This document shows, in pieces, positions 35,821 to 44,419 of a stretch of DNA of 62,873 bases; position 1 is the stretch's first letter, and every line of letters starts with the position of its first letter. The translations under genes and the position numbers were made by a program. Source of the DNA: JBLHKW01 sp047618565 (GTDB taxonomy: Bacteria > Planctomycetota > UBA1135 > GCA-002686595); NCBI GenBank assembly GCA_047618565.1, contig JBLHKW010000004.1:1-62873 (forward strand), given 5' to 3'. The notes under the pieces were generated by a model that worked only from the letters and a program-made list of their open reading frames with translations, was not told the origin of the DNA and made no database searches.

Positions 35821-36231
35821 TCAGTGACCCGAACCGCCCTGGTCTTCGTCGTCGTGATCCGCGGAGTGCTCGATGTTGCGACTGCCCTGTCCGATCTCGA
35901 CCACCTGGCCGTCGACCGGATCGAGCTGGTCGCCCAGCTCGTGGATCAGCTGCTTGTTCATGGCCACGTCCGGCATGATCGCGAACACGACCACGCACAT
36001 CAGGATCGGAGTCGGCGCGATCAGGCACTTCACGATCCAGCCCTCGAACTTCATGTGCATGAAGTACATGAAGATCAGCGCGCCCTTCCAGAACGCGAAG
36101 CCCAGCAGTCCTGTCCACAGGAGCAGCTTGGCGTCGTACGGAAGGAGCGATCCCCAGGCCACCTCGAGGGCGGTCAGGATGATGAGAGTGACGAAGATCT
36201 TGTTTGCGTTGAAATGGTGCTGCTCAGACAT
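35821..36231 (-). CDS. ctaF: Cytochrome c oxidase subunit IV
   Basis: 136-aa membrane protein of the prokaryotic subunit IV type with three helices ('IFVTLIILTALEVAWGSLLP', 'LLLWTGLLGFAFWKGALIFM', 'IVKCLIAPTPILMCVVVFAI') and the family's 'FMYFMHMKFE' segment. The C-terminal ~35 residues are an acidic, His-containing tail. Structural or assembly role in the oxidase. It lies 10 bp after subunit III and 19 bp before the SCO-DUF420 gene. Confidence 0.88.
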   Translation of the reverse strand: MSEQHHFNANKIFVTLIILTALEVAWGSLLPYDAKLLLWTGLLGFAFWKGALIFMYFMHMKFEGWIVKCLIAPTPILMCVVVFAIMPDVAMNKQLIHELGDQLDPVDGQVVEIGQGSRNIEHSADHDDEDQGGSGH

Positions 36232-36241
36232 ATCGACAACC

Positions 36242-36871
36242 CTACATCAAGTAGACGAGTGTGAAGAGGAGGACCCAGACCAGGTCGACAAAGTGCCAGT
36301 AGAGGCCACCGAGTTCGATGGCCATGTAGTCCTGGGCCGTGTATCGACCGCGGACGGCCCCGATCCAGAGGCAGGCGAGCCAGATCACGCCCACGATCAC
36401 GTGCAGGCCGTGGAAACCTGTCATCGCGTAGAAGGTCGACCAGAACAGATCCTGGTTGGGCAGGGCGCCGTGCTTGAACAGCTCGGTGTACTCGTAGACC
36501 TGGACGCCGACGAAGACCGAGCCGATCAGGATCGAGAGCCCGAGCCACTTGACCAGTCCGGCCTGGTCGCCCTTCTGAATCGCCGCCAGGCCGCGCACGA
36601 CCGTCCACGAGCTGACGATCAGGATGAACGTGTTCGCCGCGGTAATGTCGATGGCCAGGCGCGACGCCGGATTGGGCCAGGACGGCGCCCCCGTGCGCAG
36701 GACGACGTAGGTACCGATCAGTCCCGTGAAGAACATGATCTCGGTGGCCAGGAAAAGCCAGATGGCGAACTTGCCACGGTCTACCGGCGGCCCGCTGTCG
36801 TAGTCGTAGATCGGGTGGTGGTGAACGGCGGCGTCCACGGCCGGATCGTAGGCGGCGATGGCTTTGCTCAT
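36242..36871 (-). CDS. ctaE: Cytochrome c oxidase subunit III
   Basis: 209-aa integral membrane protein with five helices, the short form without the first two helices of mitochondrial COX3. 'FAIWLFLATEIMFFTGLIGTY' holds the conserved lipid-site Glu, and 'FYAMTGFHGLHVIVGVIWLA' and 'YWHFVDLVWVLLFTLVYL' are signatures. The start overlaps the ctaB stop by ATGA (36868-36871). Confidence 0.95.
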   Translation of the reverse strand: MSKAIAAYDPAVDAAVHHHPIYDYDSGPPVDRGKFAIWLFLATEIMFFTGLIGTYVVLRTGAPSWPNPASRLAIDITAANTFILIVSSWTVVRGLAAIQKGDQAGLVKWLGLSILIGSVFVGVQVYEYTELFKHGALPNQDLFWSTFYAMTGFHGLHVIVGVIWLACLWIGAVRGRYTAQDYMAIELGGLYWHFVDLVWVLLFTLVYLM

Positions 36872-37824
36872 GACAGGGCGTCCAGGGATGCGGCGGAAAT
36901 GCTGGGGTCCACGAGAACCAGGATGATCAGCAATGGAACGTAAAGGAGGGAGACCTGCATCAGGGCGCGCGCCTGGCGCCGCTCCTCATGCAACAGGAAT
37001 GCGATCGAGGCCAGCAGGTAGGCGAGACCGAGCACGGTCGCCCCGATGGCGTAGATCGGACCGGCCATGCCGCTCATGACGGGCAGGAGCGAGACCGGGA
37101 TCAGGGCCAGGCTGTAAAGCACCGCGTATCGGCCGGCGACGCCCTTGGAGTCTTCGATGCAGGGCAGCATGCGCATGCCCGCGCGCGAGTAGTCCGCGCG
37201 ATAGAGCCAGGCGATGGCCATGAAGTGCGGGAACTGCCACGCGAACAGCACACCGAACAGGACCCAGGCCCAGGGGCCGGTGTCGCCCGCGAGCGCCACG
37301 AACCCGATCAAGGGTGGCGCAGCACCTGGAATCGCGCCGATCACCGTGTTGGTGGTGCTGACGCGCTTCATGGGCGTGTACACACCCACGTAGATGACCA
37401 GGGTCGCGAGGGCCAGAAATCCGGAGAGCATCTGGAACGACAGCGCCAGACCGACGACCCCGAGGGTTCCGGCGATGAGACCGAAGAAGAGCGCGTCGCG
37501 CACTGCGATCGTGCCAGTGACGAGCGGACGCCGACGCGTACGCTCCATCAGCGCGTCGGTGTCACGCTCCAGCACCTGGTTGAGGATGCTCGCGCAGGCG
37601 GTGACCAGGGTCAGGTACAGGCCGGCCTCGGCGCTGCGCAGCCAGGGGCTCGAAGTACCCGGCGCGTAGCGGTGGCCGATCAGGCCCCCGGCCATGGTGA
37701 CGAAGAAGACCATCAGCGCCATGCGCGGACGGATCATCGCGGCCCATTGCGAAACGGGATCGACGCCCTCGAGAACGAGTGCGCGCGCGTCTCCAGTCGC
37801 GCGATCTTGAACGAGTGACTTCAT
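36868..37824 (-). CDS. ctaB: Protoheme IX farnesyltransferase (heme O synthase)
   Basis: UbiA-family membrane enzyme of 318 aa that adds a farnesyl group to heme B, giving heme O for the oxidase. The prenyl-diphosphate motif 'NQVLERDTDALMERTRRRPL' (residues ~95-115) and the second Asp-rich 'AWLYRADYSRAGMRMLPC' are intact, with nine hydrophobic segments. The start at 37824 is chosen: it overlaps the ctaA stop by ATGA and removes a basic, unlikely N-terminal extension. Confidence 0.95.
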   Translation of the reverse strand: MKSLVQDRATGDARALVLEGVDPVSQWAAMIRPRMALMVFFVTMAGGLIGHRYAPGTSSPWLRSAEAGLYLTLVTACASILNQVLERDTDALMERTRRRPLVTGTIAVRDALFFGLIAGTLGVVGLALSFQMLSGFLALATLVIYVGVYTPMKRVSTTNTVIGAIPGAAPPLIGFVALAGDTGPWAWVLFGVLFAWQFPHFMAIAWLYRADYSRAGMRMLPCIEDSKGVAGRYAVLYSLALIPVSLLPVMSGMAGPIYAIGATVLGLAYLLASIAFLLHEERRQARALMQVSLLYVPLLIILVLVDPSISAASLDALS

Positions 37825-38804
37825 GCTGTGAGCCCCAGGCCAGGTTGGACGGCAGCGGCGGGCTGCTTCGCCACCGCGGTCACGCGCACGGTCCTGCGCG
37901 AGAAGAGTACCGCCGCCACACAACCGCCGAGTAGCAGTGCTCCGACGGCGACGTGCGAGGTGGCGCTGACGACCTCGAACATCGACGGGCGAGCGGCAAA
38001 GCCGCCCGAGACGCCGTAGATGGCGAAGACCGACAGCAAGCCGAGGGCCATCTGCCCGAGCAGGCAGCTGACGAGCCAGCGCGCCGTGCTGCGCAACGGG
38101 CCGCGCTCGTGCCCACCGGCCGCGCCCTCATCGAAGGTCGCGAAGAGTTTCTTCGCGAGCGCCAGCACCAGGAAGAAGCTGGCGACCGCGCCGAACACGT
38201 GCAACGCCAGAGCGATGGTCGCACCTGAGTGGCGCAGCCAGGCTCCGAGCACGATCTGGCAGTAGACCAGCACGAGCGTCAGCACGGCCAGTCGTCGCAG
38301 GCCGCGTGCCTGCTTGCAGGGCCGCGTTTCGAGCGTTGACCAGGCACGCGTCGTCAGCACGAAGAACGCGGCCACGAGGCCGTAGACCAGCTGAGCCGAG
38401 GCTCCGTGCAGGAACGCCAGCCGTTGATCGTTTTCCAGCACGCGCGAACCGCCGAGCAAACCCTGCGCAACGATGGCCGCCAGGACACCCACGCTCAACT
38501 TGCGCAGGCCCGCGCGTTCCCTCATGGCAAAGACCAGCACCACCGTAAGGATCGAGATCAGACCCAGTCCGCTCGCTACCAGACGGTGGCTGTGTTCAAC
38601 CGTGACGCCGAAGTTCGAGAGCATCTCGTCCAGCGGGTAGGTGAACATGTTGCGACCGAACGTCGTGGGCCAGTCCGGCACCGCCATGCCAACCCTGTAT
38701 GTCGTGACCAGCCCGCCCACGAAGAGCAGAGCCAGACACCACAACGCGAGGATCCACGCCATACGGCGGGTCCACGGGTGGCAGGGTTTCGTGACGGAGT
38801 CCAT
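37821..38804 (-). CDS. ctaA: Heme A synthase (COX15/CtaA family)
   Basis: 327-aa inner-membrane protein that oxidises the C8 methyl of heme O to make heme A. Eight hydrophobic segments, with heme-ligand histidines in 'VEHSHRLVASGLGLISI' (near residue 70), 'FLHGASAQLVYGL', 'LALHVFGAVASF' and 'ATSHVAVGALLLG'. 'GGLVTTYRVGMAVPDWPTTF' is the family N-terminal signature. It lies between ctaD (24 bp upstream) and ctaB (ATGA overlap). Its presence shows that the oxidase uses heme A. Confidence 0.93.
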   Translation of the reverse strand: MDSVTKPCHPWTRRMAWILALWCLALLFVGGLVTTYRVGMAVPDWPTTFGRNMFTYPLDEMLSNFGVTVEHSHRLVASGLGLISILTVVLVFAMRERAGLRKLSVGVLAAIVAQGLLGGSRVLENDQRLAFLHGASAQLVYGLVAAFFVLTTRAWSTLETRPCKQARGLRRLAVLTLVLVYCQIVLGAWLRHSGATIALALHVFGAVASFFLVLALAKKLFATFDEGAAGGHERGPLRSTARWLVSCLLGQMALGLLSVFAIYGVSGGFAARPSMFEVVSATSHVAVGALLLGGCVAAVLFSRRTVRVTAVAKQPAAAVQPGLGLTA

Positions 38805-38828
38805 GGGAACGGGTCGGATCGCTCGGGC

Positions 38829-40628
38829 CTAAGTCGTCCTGGTCTGCGGCAGGTAGTCCTCTTCGACCTCGCGCGACGCGTATTCGTAGGGACCGCGGTG
38901 GACCTCGAGCTGGTGGTCGAAGTTGCCGTGCCCGGCGGGCGACGGCGCATCCCACTCAAGACTGCAGGCATTCCACGGGTTGCGGCCGACTCGCTTGCCC
39001 CAGAACATGCTGTGGAAGAAGTTGATGATGAAGAAGATCTGCCACGCGAACAGGCAGAAGGCACTGATCGAGATGAACTCGTTCAGCGGCTGCAGGTGTG
39101 CGTAGGTCTCGTAGTTGTACGGGTCCGCGGTCCGTCGCATCAGGCCGGCCATACCGAGCTGGTGCATCATGTAGAAGACACCGTTCGTGAAGATGAAGGA
39201 CCCCACGAAGTGGATCTTGCCCAGCTTCTCGTTCATCACGCGCCCAAACATCTTCGGGAACCAGTGGTAGATCGACGCGAAGATCGCGAAGACCGAGCCA
39301 CCGAACACCACGTAATGGAAGTGCGCGACGATGATGTAGGTGTCGTGGATGTAGATGTCGACCGGTGTCGCAGCCATCCAGATACCCGACAGTCCGCCGA
39401 TGATGAACATCGCGACGAAGCCGAGCGCGTTGAGCATGGCCGAGGTCAACTGAATGCGTGAGCCCCAGAGGGTCCCGAGCCAGTTGAAGACCTTGATGGC
39501 GCTCGGCAGGGCGATCATGACCGTCGAGACCATGAACGTCATGCCCAGGGCAGGGTTCATGCCCGAGGCGAACATGTGGTGGCCCCACACGATGAAACCC
39601 AGGCCCGCGATGGCCGACATCGAGTAGACCATCGGCTTGTAGCCAAAGACCGGCTTGCGCGCGTGAGTCGACAGGATGTCCGAGGCGAAGCCCATGGCCG
39701 GCACGACCATGATGTACACGGCCGGGTGGCTGTAGAACCAGAACAGGTGCTGCCAGAGGAGCGGCTGTCCACCCGCGGCGGCGCCCGCCATCTCGGGGTT
39801 CATCTGGTTCACGACCAGGTTCGTGGGCGTGAAGAATCCGGTGTGCGCAACCCGGTCGAGGATCTGCAGGATGCTGGCCGCCGTAAGGACGGGCAGCGCG
39901 AACAGCTGCAGGAGCGCCGAGATGAACAGGCCCCAGATCGCGAGCGGCATGCGGAACAGGGTCATGCCGGGCGCGCGCATCTTGACGATGGTGGTCACGT
40001 AGTTGACCGCGCCCATCATCGACGAGATACCGACCCATGTCAGGGCCATGAGCCACCAGGTCTGGCTGGAGAAGCTACCCGGCGCTGCACTCTCGATCGT
40101 CGACAGGGGCGGGTAGGCCGTCCAGCCCGCCGCTGGTCCGCCACCGCCGGACGCGAAGCTCATGACCACGCAGGCTATGGCGGGGATCATCGCCCAGTAG
40201 CCGAACATGTTCAGCTTCGGGAAGGCCATGTCCGGTGCACCGATCATGAGCGGGATCAGGAAGTTTCCGAAGGCTCCCGTCAGCAGCGGGATGATCACGA
40301 AGAAGATCATCACCGTTCCATGCATCGTGAAGAGCATGGTGTAGAACTCCGGCGTGATGGCCTCGCCCGTGTTCGGGAACAGCAAGTTGCCGACCAACGG
40401 CATCTTGGTCCACGGCCACGCGAGCTGCCAGCGGATGGCCATCGCCATCAGTCCGCCGACGAGGAAGAAGATCAGCCCAGTCATCATGAACTGGATCCCG
40501 ATGACCTTGTGGTCCGTCGAGAAGATGTACTTCCGGATGAAGCTCAGCTCGTGGTGATCGTGACTCTCACGGACGGTGCCCGGGGCACCCAGGCCCGGAG
40601 CCGGTCCGGCGCTGGTCGGAGCACTCAT
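38829..40628 (-). CDS. ctaD: Cytochrome c oxidase subunit I, heme-copper oxidase type A2 (YS motif)
   Basis: 599-aa catalytic subunit with 12 helices. Heme and CuB ligands are visible: 'FTMHGTVMIFF' (heme a), 'FYSHPAVYIMVVPAMG' (CuB His with cross-linked Tyr), 'WGHHMFASGM' (CuB His pair) and 'YIIVAHFHYVVFGG' (heme a3 and a His). The usual GHPEVY is Y-S-H-P-A-V-Y here: the D-channel Glu is replaced and the Tyr-Ser pair marks type A2 oxidases such as Rhodothermus/Thermus caa3. K-channel residues appear present. Its ATG overlaps the ctaC TGA by one base. Confidence 0.96.
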   Translation of the reverse strand: MSAPTSAGPAPGLGAPGTVRESHDHHELSFIRKYIFSTDHKVIGIQFMMTGLIFFLVGGLMAMAIRWQLAWPWTKMPLVGNLLFPNTGEAITPEFYTMLFTMHGTVMIFFVIIPLLTGAFGNFLIPLMIGAPDMAFPKLNMFGYWAMIPAIACVVMSFASGGGGPAAGWTAYPPLSTIESAAPGSFSSQTWWLMALTWVGISSMMGAVNYVTTIVKMRAPGMTLFRMPLAIWGLFISALLQLFALPVLTAASILQILDRVAHTGFFTPTNLVVNQMNPEMAGAAAGGQPLLWQHLFWFYSHPAVYIMVVPAMGFASDILSTHARKPVFGYKPMVYSMSAIAGLGFIVWGHHMFASGMNPALGMTFMVSTVMIALPSAIKVFNWLGTLWGSRIQLTSAMLNALGFVAMFIIGGLSGIWMAATPVDIYIHDTYIIVAHFHYVVFGGSVFAIFASIYHWFPKMFGRVMNEKLGKIHFVGSFIFTNGVFYMMHQLGMAGLMRRTADPYNYETYAHLQPLNEFISISAFCLFAWQIFFIINFFHSMFWGKRVGRNPWNACSLEWDAPSPAGHGNFDHQLEVHRGPYEYASREVEEDYLPQTRTT

Positions 40629-41437
40629 CAGTTAATCTCCCCGTTGTCGAACTTCTTGGTCGTCATCTCGTCCATCCATGCCTCGTACTCATCGCGCGGC
40701 AGGACCCTGATCCGGCCGCTCATCTTGTAGTGACCCCAGCCGCACAGCTCCGCGCAGATGATGTCGAACTCGTTCTTGGACTCCTGCGCGAGCTGTTCCG
40801 GATCGACCTGGAACCAGATCGGGATCGTCATGCCCGGAACAGCGTCCTGCTTCAACCGCATCTTCGGAATGAAGAAGCTGTGCAGCACGTCCCGCGAGCG
40901 CAGGTTCATCACAATCTTCTGATCGTCCGGGACGACCAGCTCGAAGGGGCTTTCGATGTCGTCGACGGTGCCGAGACGACCGTCCTGACCGGGATACCGG
41001 AAACGCCAGTCGAACTGACTGCCCCAGATCTCACAGAACACCGGCTCGTCCTCGAACGAGCCCGCGAACTTGATGTTCGCGAAGGTGCTCATCTGCGAGA
41101 AGGCGATGATCAGCAGCAGGCCCGCCGGGATCGCCGTCCATAGCAGCTCAAGCTTGTGATTTCCGTGGCTGGCCGAGCCTTTCTCATCCGTCTTCTTCGA
41201 GTACTTGAAGACGAACCAGACCAGCAGTCCCTCGGTCAGGATGAAGAAGAACAGGATCATCCAGGAGATCATCTCGAACAGGAAGTCGATGTCCTGTCCG
41301 TAGGTCGAGATCTCCTTCGGCCACCACCAGGTGTAGCCCTCCGGCATCGGTGCCAGCAGGAAGGTCTCCGCATCAGCGAAGGTCCACACTCCAAGTACCA
41401 GGAGCGCGAGAAACAGCAAACTCACCAGGATGCGCAT
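40628..41437 (-). CDS. ctaC: Cytochrome c oxidase subunit II
   Basis: 269-aa protein with a signal or first hydrophobic stretch, two membrane helices ('MISWMILFFFILTEGLLVWF', 'LLWTAIPAGLLLIIAFSQM') and a periplasmic cupredoxin domain. The CuA ligands are His in 'DVLHSFFIPKMRLKQDAVPG' and C-x-E-x-C-x3-H-x2-M in 'ICAELCGWGHYKMSG'. There is no fused cytochrome c domain, unlike caa3 oxidases; the separate diheme protein encoded just upstream probably delivers electrons. Confidence 0.95.
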   Translation of the reverse strand: MRILVSLLFLALLVLGVWTFADAETFLLAPMPEGYTWWWPKEISTYGQDIDFLFEMISWMILFFFILTEGLLVWFVFKYSKKTDEKGSASHGNHKLELLWTAIPAGLLLIIAFSQMSTFANIKFAGSFEDEPVFCEIWGSQFDWRFRYPGQDGRLGTVDDIESPFELVVPDDQKIVMNLRSRDVLHSFFIPKMRLKQDAVPGMTIPIWFQVDPEQLAQESKNEFDIICAELCGWGHYKMSGRIRVLPRDEYEAWMDEMTTKKFDNGEIN

Positions 41438-41439
41438 GA

Positions 41440-42984
41440 TCAGTGACCCTCTTCCTGGGTCTCGTGGCTGTCGCCAGAATGGTCGTGGTCCGAATCATCG
41501 TGATCCGAATCCCCATGGGATTCGCCGTGGTCATCACCGTGTCCGTCGTCGACGGCCGCCAGTGCGCGCGCCTCGAGAATCCGGTTCACATCGTTGTCCT
41601 CGACGATGCTCAGCACGTAGTAGACCATCGTCCAGAGGTCGTCGTCCGTGAGGGACGAATCGGCCGCCGGCATGATCGTGCCGGAGATGCCGTACTTGAC
41701 GCGCCTGAAGAGGTCGATCGGGCGACCGCCCCCGTGGAAGACGCCCATGTGGAAGTTTCGAGGCTCGCTGTCGTCACCCCATTCGTCCTTGCGCTTGATC
41801 AGCACCGGGACCTCCTCGCCGTCGTCGTTGGTCTCGGTCAGGCCGTCGGGATCGGGCTCGAAGAGCGACTCTCCGTTGCCACGACCGTCGGTGCCATGGC
41901 ACGTGTAACAGTTCGCGACCGTTCCCAGGAACAGCTCGCGTCCGTGAGCGAGCATTTCCGGCGTGACCATGTCGGGCGTGGGGACCTGGCCATCGTAGGA
42001 GACGTATTTCTCCTCGGCGCCATTCCACTTGCCCCAGACGAGGTTGTAGTTGTCGAGCACCGACTCGGCGCGCAGGTAGTCCTCCTCGACGACCTCGCCC
42101 ACGAGCAGGCTCTCGGTCTCACCGCGAATCGACAGCAGGCGCACGTAGTCGACCAGGCCGTTCAGCTCGCCGCTGGAGAAGCGCGCGAAGGAGGGCATGG
42201 CGGTGAAGTAAGCGCCGTCGTGCAGGACCTTGTACAGGTCCGCGCGGCGCGGTCGGAAGTTGCGGTCGACGGCGACCCACTTGAAAATACCGAGCCGGTA
42301 GTCGCGCGGACGCGGGCTCAGGTACTCCGCGGTGAGTCCATTGCCGCCACCCTCGTTGCCGTGGCAGTGCAGGCATTGGATGCGGTACATCTCCGCGGAC
42401 TCGCTGAGCGTCGGGTACCAGGACTCGAACAGGGACGCAGCGGCCTCGTGTCGGCTACCGTCCTCCTCGTAGTCCGGGTCGAAGAGCACCTCCGGGTCCT
42501 CGAGCAGGCCCGGCAAGTGATCCGCTTGCCAGGCAGCCCAGAGGTCCTCCGCGTAGAGCGGCTCGGGCACTTCGGTGTATCGACGCGCTTCCAGCAGGAA
42601 GAGCTGACGGCGGAAGCGCTTGAGGTTGTCGGCCTTCACCCCATCGAACGCTTCGTCGCTCAGCTCGAAGCTGGCGTCGTTGGGGTCGACCTCTTCGTCC
42701 CACCAGTCCTCGAGGACGACGAAGCGCGGGTCGGCCGGCGTACCGAAGAGCATCTCCAGCGCTCCGCGCACCTGGGCGCCGACGGCGTCCGCACGGGTCT
42801 CGTCGAAGGCCTTGGCCAGCGCGGCCTCGTTCGGTTCGGCGAGCCGGTACTCACGCGCCGTACTTTGAGGCTCGAACGAGCAACCGAGTATTGCGCTACC
42901 CGAGACGAGGCCAAGCACGCCGAGCGCGACCGTGGACACGGGCACGCGCCAGGGACGCATGGGAGAATGGAGGGTCGGTGACAT
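41440..42984 (-). CDS. Diheme c-type cytochrome lipoprotein, first gene of the oxidase operon
   Basis: 514-aa lipoprotein ('LGVLGLVSGSAILGCSFEP' lipobox) on the periplasmic side. Two heme c sites are seen: C204-L-H-C-H208 (followed by GNEGGGNGLTAEYLSPRPRD) and C359-Y-T-C-H363 (followed by GTDGRGNG). The first half up to ~180 has no recognised domain. The C-terminus is a His/Asp-rich tail ('DDGHGDDHGESHGDSDHDDS', ending HETQEEGH), a likely metal-binding arm, possibly for copper delivery to the oxidase. It ends 2 bp before ctaC. Probable electron donor to the CuA site. Confidence 0.9.
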   Translation of the reverse strand: MSPTLHSPMRPWRVPVSTVALGVLGLVSGSAILGCSFEPQSTAREYRLAEPNEAALAKAFDETRADAVGAQVRGALEMLFGTPADPRFVVLEDWWDEEVDPNDASFELSDEAFDGVKADNLKRFRRQLFLLEARRYTEVPEPLYAEDLWAAWQADHLPGLLEDPEVLFDPDYEEDGSRHEAAASLFESWYPTLSESAEMYRIQCLHCHGNEGGGNGLTAEYLSPRPRDYRLGIFKWVAVDRNFRPRRADLYKVLHDGAYFTAMPSFARFSSGELNGLVDYVRLLSIRGETESLLVGEVVEEDYLRAESVLDNYNLVWGKWNGAEEKYVSYDGQVPTPDMVTPEMLAHGRELFLGTVANCYTCHGTDGRGNGESLFEPDPDGLTETNDDGEEVPVLIKRKDEWGDDSEPRNFHMGVFHGGGRPIDLFRRVKYGISGTIMPAADSSLTDDDLWTMVYYVLSIVEDNDVNRILEARALAAVDDGHGDDHGESHGDSDHDDSDHDHSGDSHETQEEGH

Positions 42985-43266
42985 AGGAGATCTCTAGGAC
43001 CTGGATGGGGCTCGACTCGTTCTGCGGCTCAGGCTTCACTTCACCGGACGCCCGGGACGGCGCCGAGCGAACCCGTCGAGCCGGACCCTAAATGGCCCGT
43101 TCTCAACAGAATCGCGAGCCAGTCTCGCCTCACGTGCCCGCGTGTCAAGCAGCTCGGGCGGGAAGGTTGCGCATTCATTGGGTGCCAGCTACCCGCCCTC
43201 GGCCCCGCTCTATACGATGCAGTGCCGATTCCCCCGCTCCGCCACCACCCGGACAATCCCCGCCAC

Positions 43267-44400
43267 GTGAACGACTCCCCCCTGCTCCCTATCCATCTGG
43301 CCGCCGGCGCCCGGATGACGGACCCAGCGTCCGGCCCGCCCGCCCTGCTCACCTACGGGGACGTTCCGGCCGAATACCGGGCCGGGATGGAGGGTGCGCT
43401 CCTGTTCGACGAGACGACCCGCGGATGCCTTAGAGTCCAGGGATCGGACGCCACGACGTTTCTGCACCGCTTGCTGGCGAACGACGTCAAGGGCCTCGAG
43501 CCCGACCAGGGCAACCGCAACCTGCTGCTGTCCGCCAAGGGCAAGACCCAGCACGAGTTCGATCTGGTCCCGCTCGCGGCCTCTGAGGGCCCCGGATACA
43601 CGCTGATCACGCCCCCGGGGCTGGCAGCTGGGCTCGCCGTAGCACTCGACATGTACCTCTTCTCGGATGACGTACAGCTCGTGGACGTCTCGGCCGATTT
43701 CGCGGCCCTCGCGATATCGGGCCCAACGGCGGCCAATATATTGGAAGAGGCGCTCGGAATCGTGGCCCCCGACCACCCCTACCGCCCCTTGGTCGCCGAG
43801 TGGCAGGGAAGCCCGATCACCCTGGTGGCACTGACCGTGGCCGGGTCGCCGGGATGGCGTATCGAGGCGGATTCCAGTGTCATGCAAGCCCTCTGGACCG
43901 CTCTGACGGCCGGGGGAGCCCAGCCGGGCGGCCTGGTCGCCAGGGACGCCCTGCGGGTCGAGGCCGGCCAGGGGCTGTTCGGCGTCGACCTGGATGACAC
44001 CGTCTACCCCCAGGAAGCACGCCTGGAGGATGCCTTCAGCCTCTCCAAGGGCTGCTACATCGGGCAGGAGGTCGTGGCCAAGATCGACACCTATGGCGGC
44101 CTGAACAAGTGCCTCTTCGGCCTCAGCGTCGACCACGACGATCCCGTCCAGGCCGGCACGCGGCTTGTGCGCGACGTGGATGGCGAGTCGAGGGACCTCG
44201 GCGTCGTGACGTCGTGGAGCTACTCCTTCGTGCTCGACACCGGAATGGTGCTCGCCTACGTGAAACGCAAGCACCAGGCGACGGGCACCGCATTCCGCCT
44301 AGGAGACACGCCGGGTACGGCGACCATCGTCGAGATGCCCGTGCGCAGCGGCAGCGTGCCTTTCACCGGCGGCGCGATGGAGTCCGCGGACGCCACCTGA
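43267..44400 (+). CDS. ygfZ: YgfZ/GcvT-like folate-binding protein
   Basis: Predicted tetrahydrofolate-binding protein of 377 aa related to aminomethyltransferase. It carries the YgfZ signature K-G-C-Y-I-G-Q-E in 'FSLSKGCYIGQEVVAKIDTY', and YgfZ/IBA57 proteins help assemble or repair Fe-S clusters in some enzymes. 'RVQGSDATTFLHRLLANDVKG' and 'ALRVEAGQGLFGVDLDD' are domain landmarks. The GTG at 43267 is used; an ATG at 43222 in frame would add 15 residues. It is divergent from the cytochrome c gene with 282 bp between, in which I see no clear motif. Confidence 0.88.
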   Translation: MNDSPLLPIHLAAGARMTDPASGPPALLTYGDVPAEYRAGMEGALLFDETTRGCLRVQGSDATTFLHRLLANDVKGLEPDQGNRNLLLSAKGKTQHEFDLVPLAASEGPGYTLITPPGLAAGLAVALDMYLFSDDVQLVDVSADFAALAISGPTAANILEEALGIVAPDHPYRPLVAEWQGSPITLVALTVAGSPGWRIEADSSVMQALWTALTAGGAQPGGLVARDALRVEAGQGLFGVDLDDTVYPQEARLEDAFSLSKGCYIGQEVVAKIDTYGGLNKCLFGLSVDHDDPVQAGTRLVRDVDGESRDLGVVTSWSYSFVLDTGMVLAYVKRKHQATGTAFRLGDTPGTATIVEMPVRSGSVPFTGGAMESADAT

Positions 44401-44419
44401 TCCGGGCGCGTGCGCGCGG

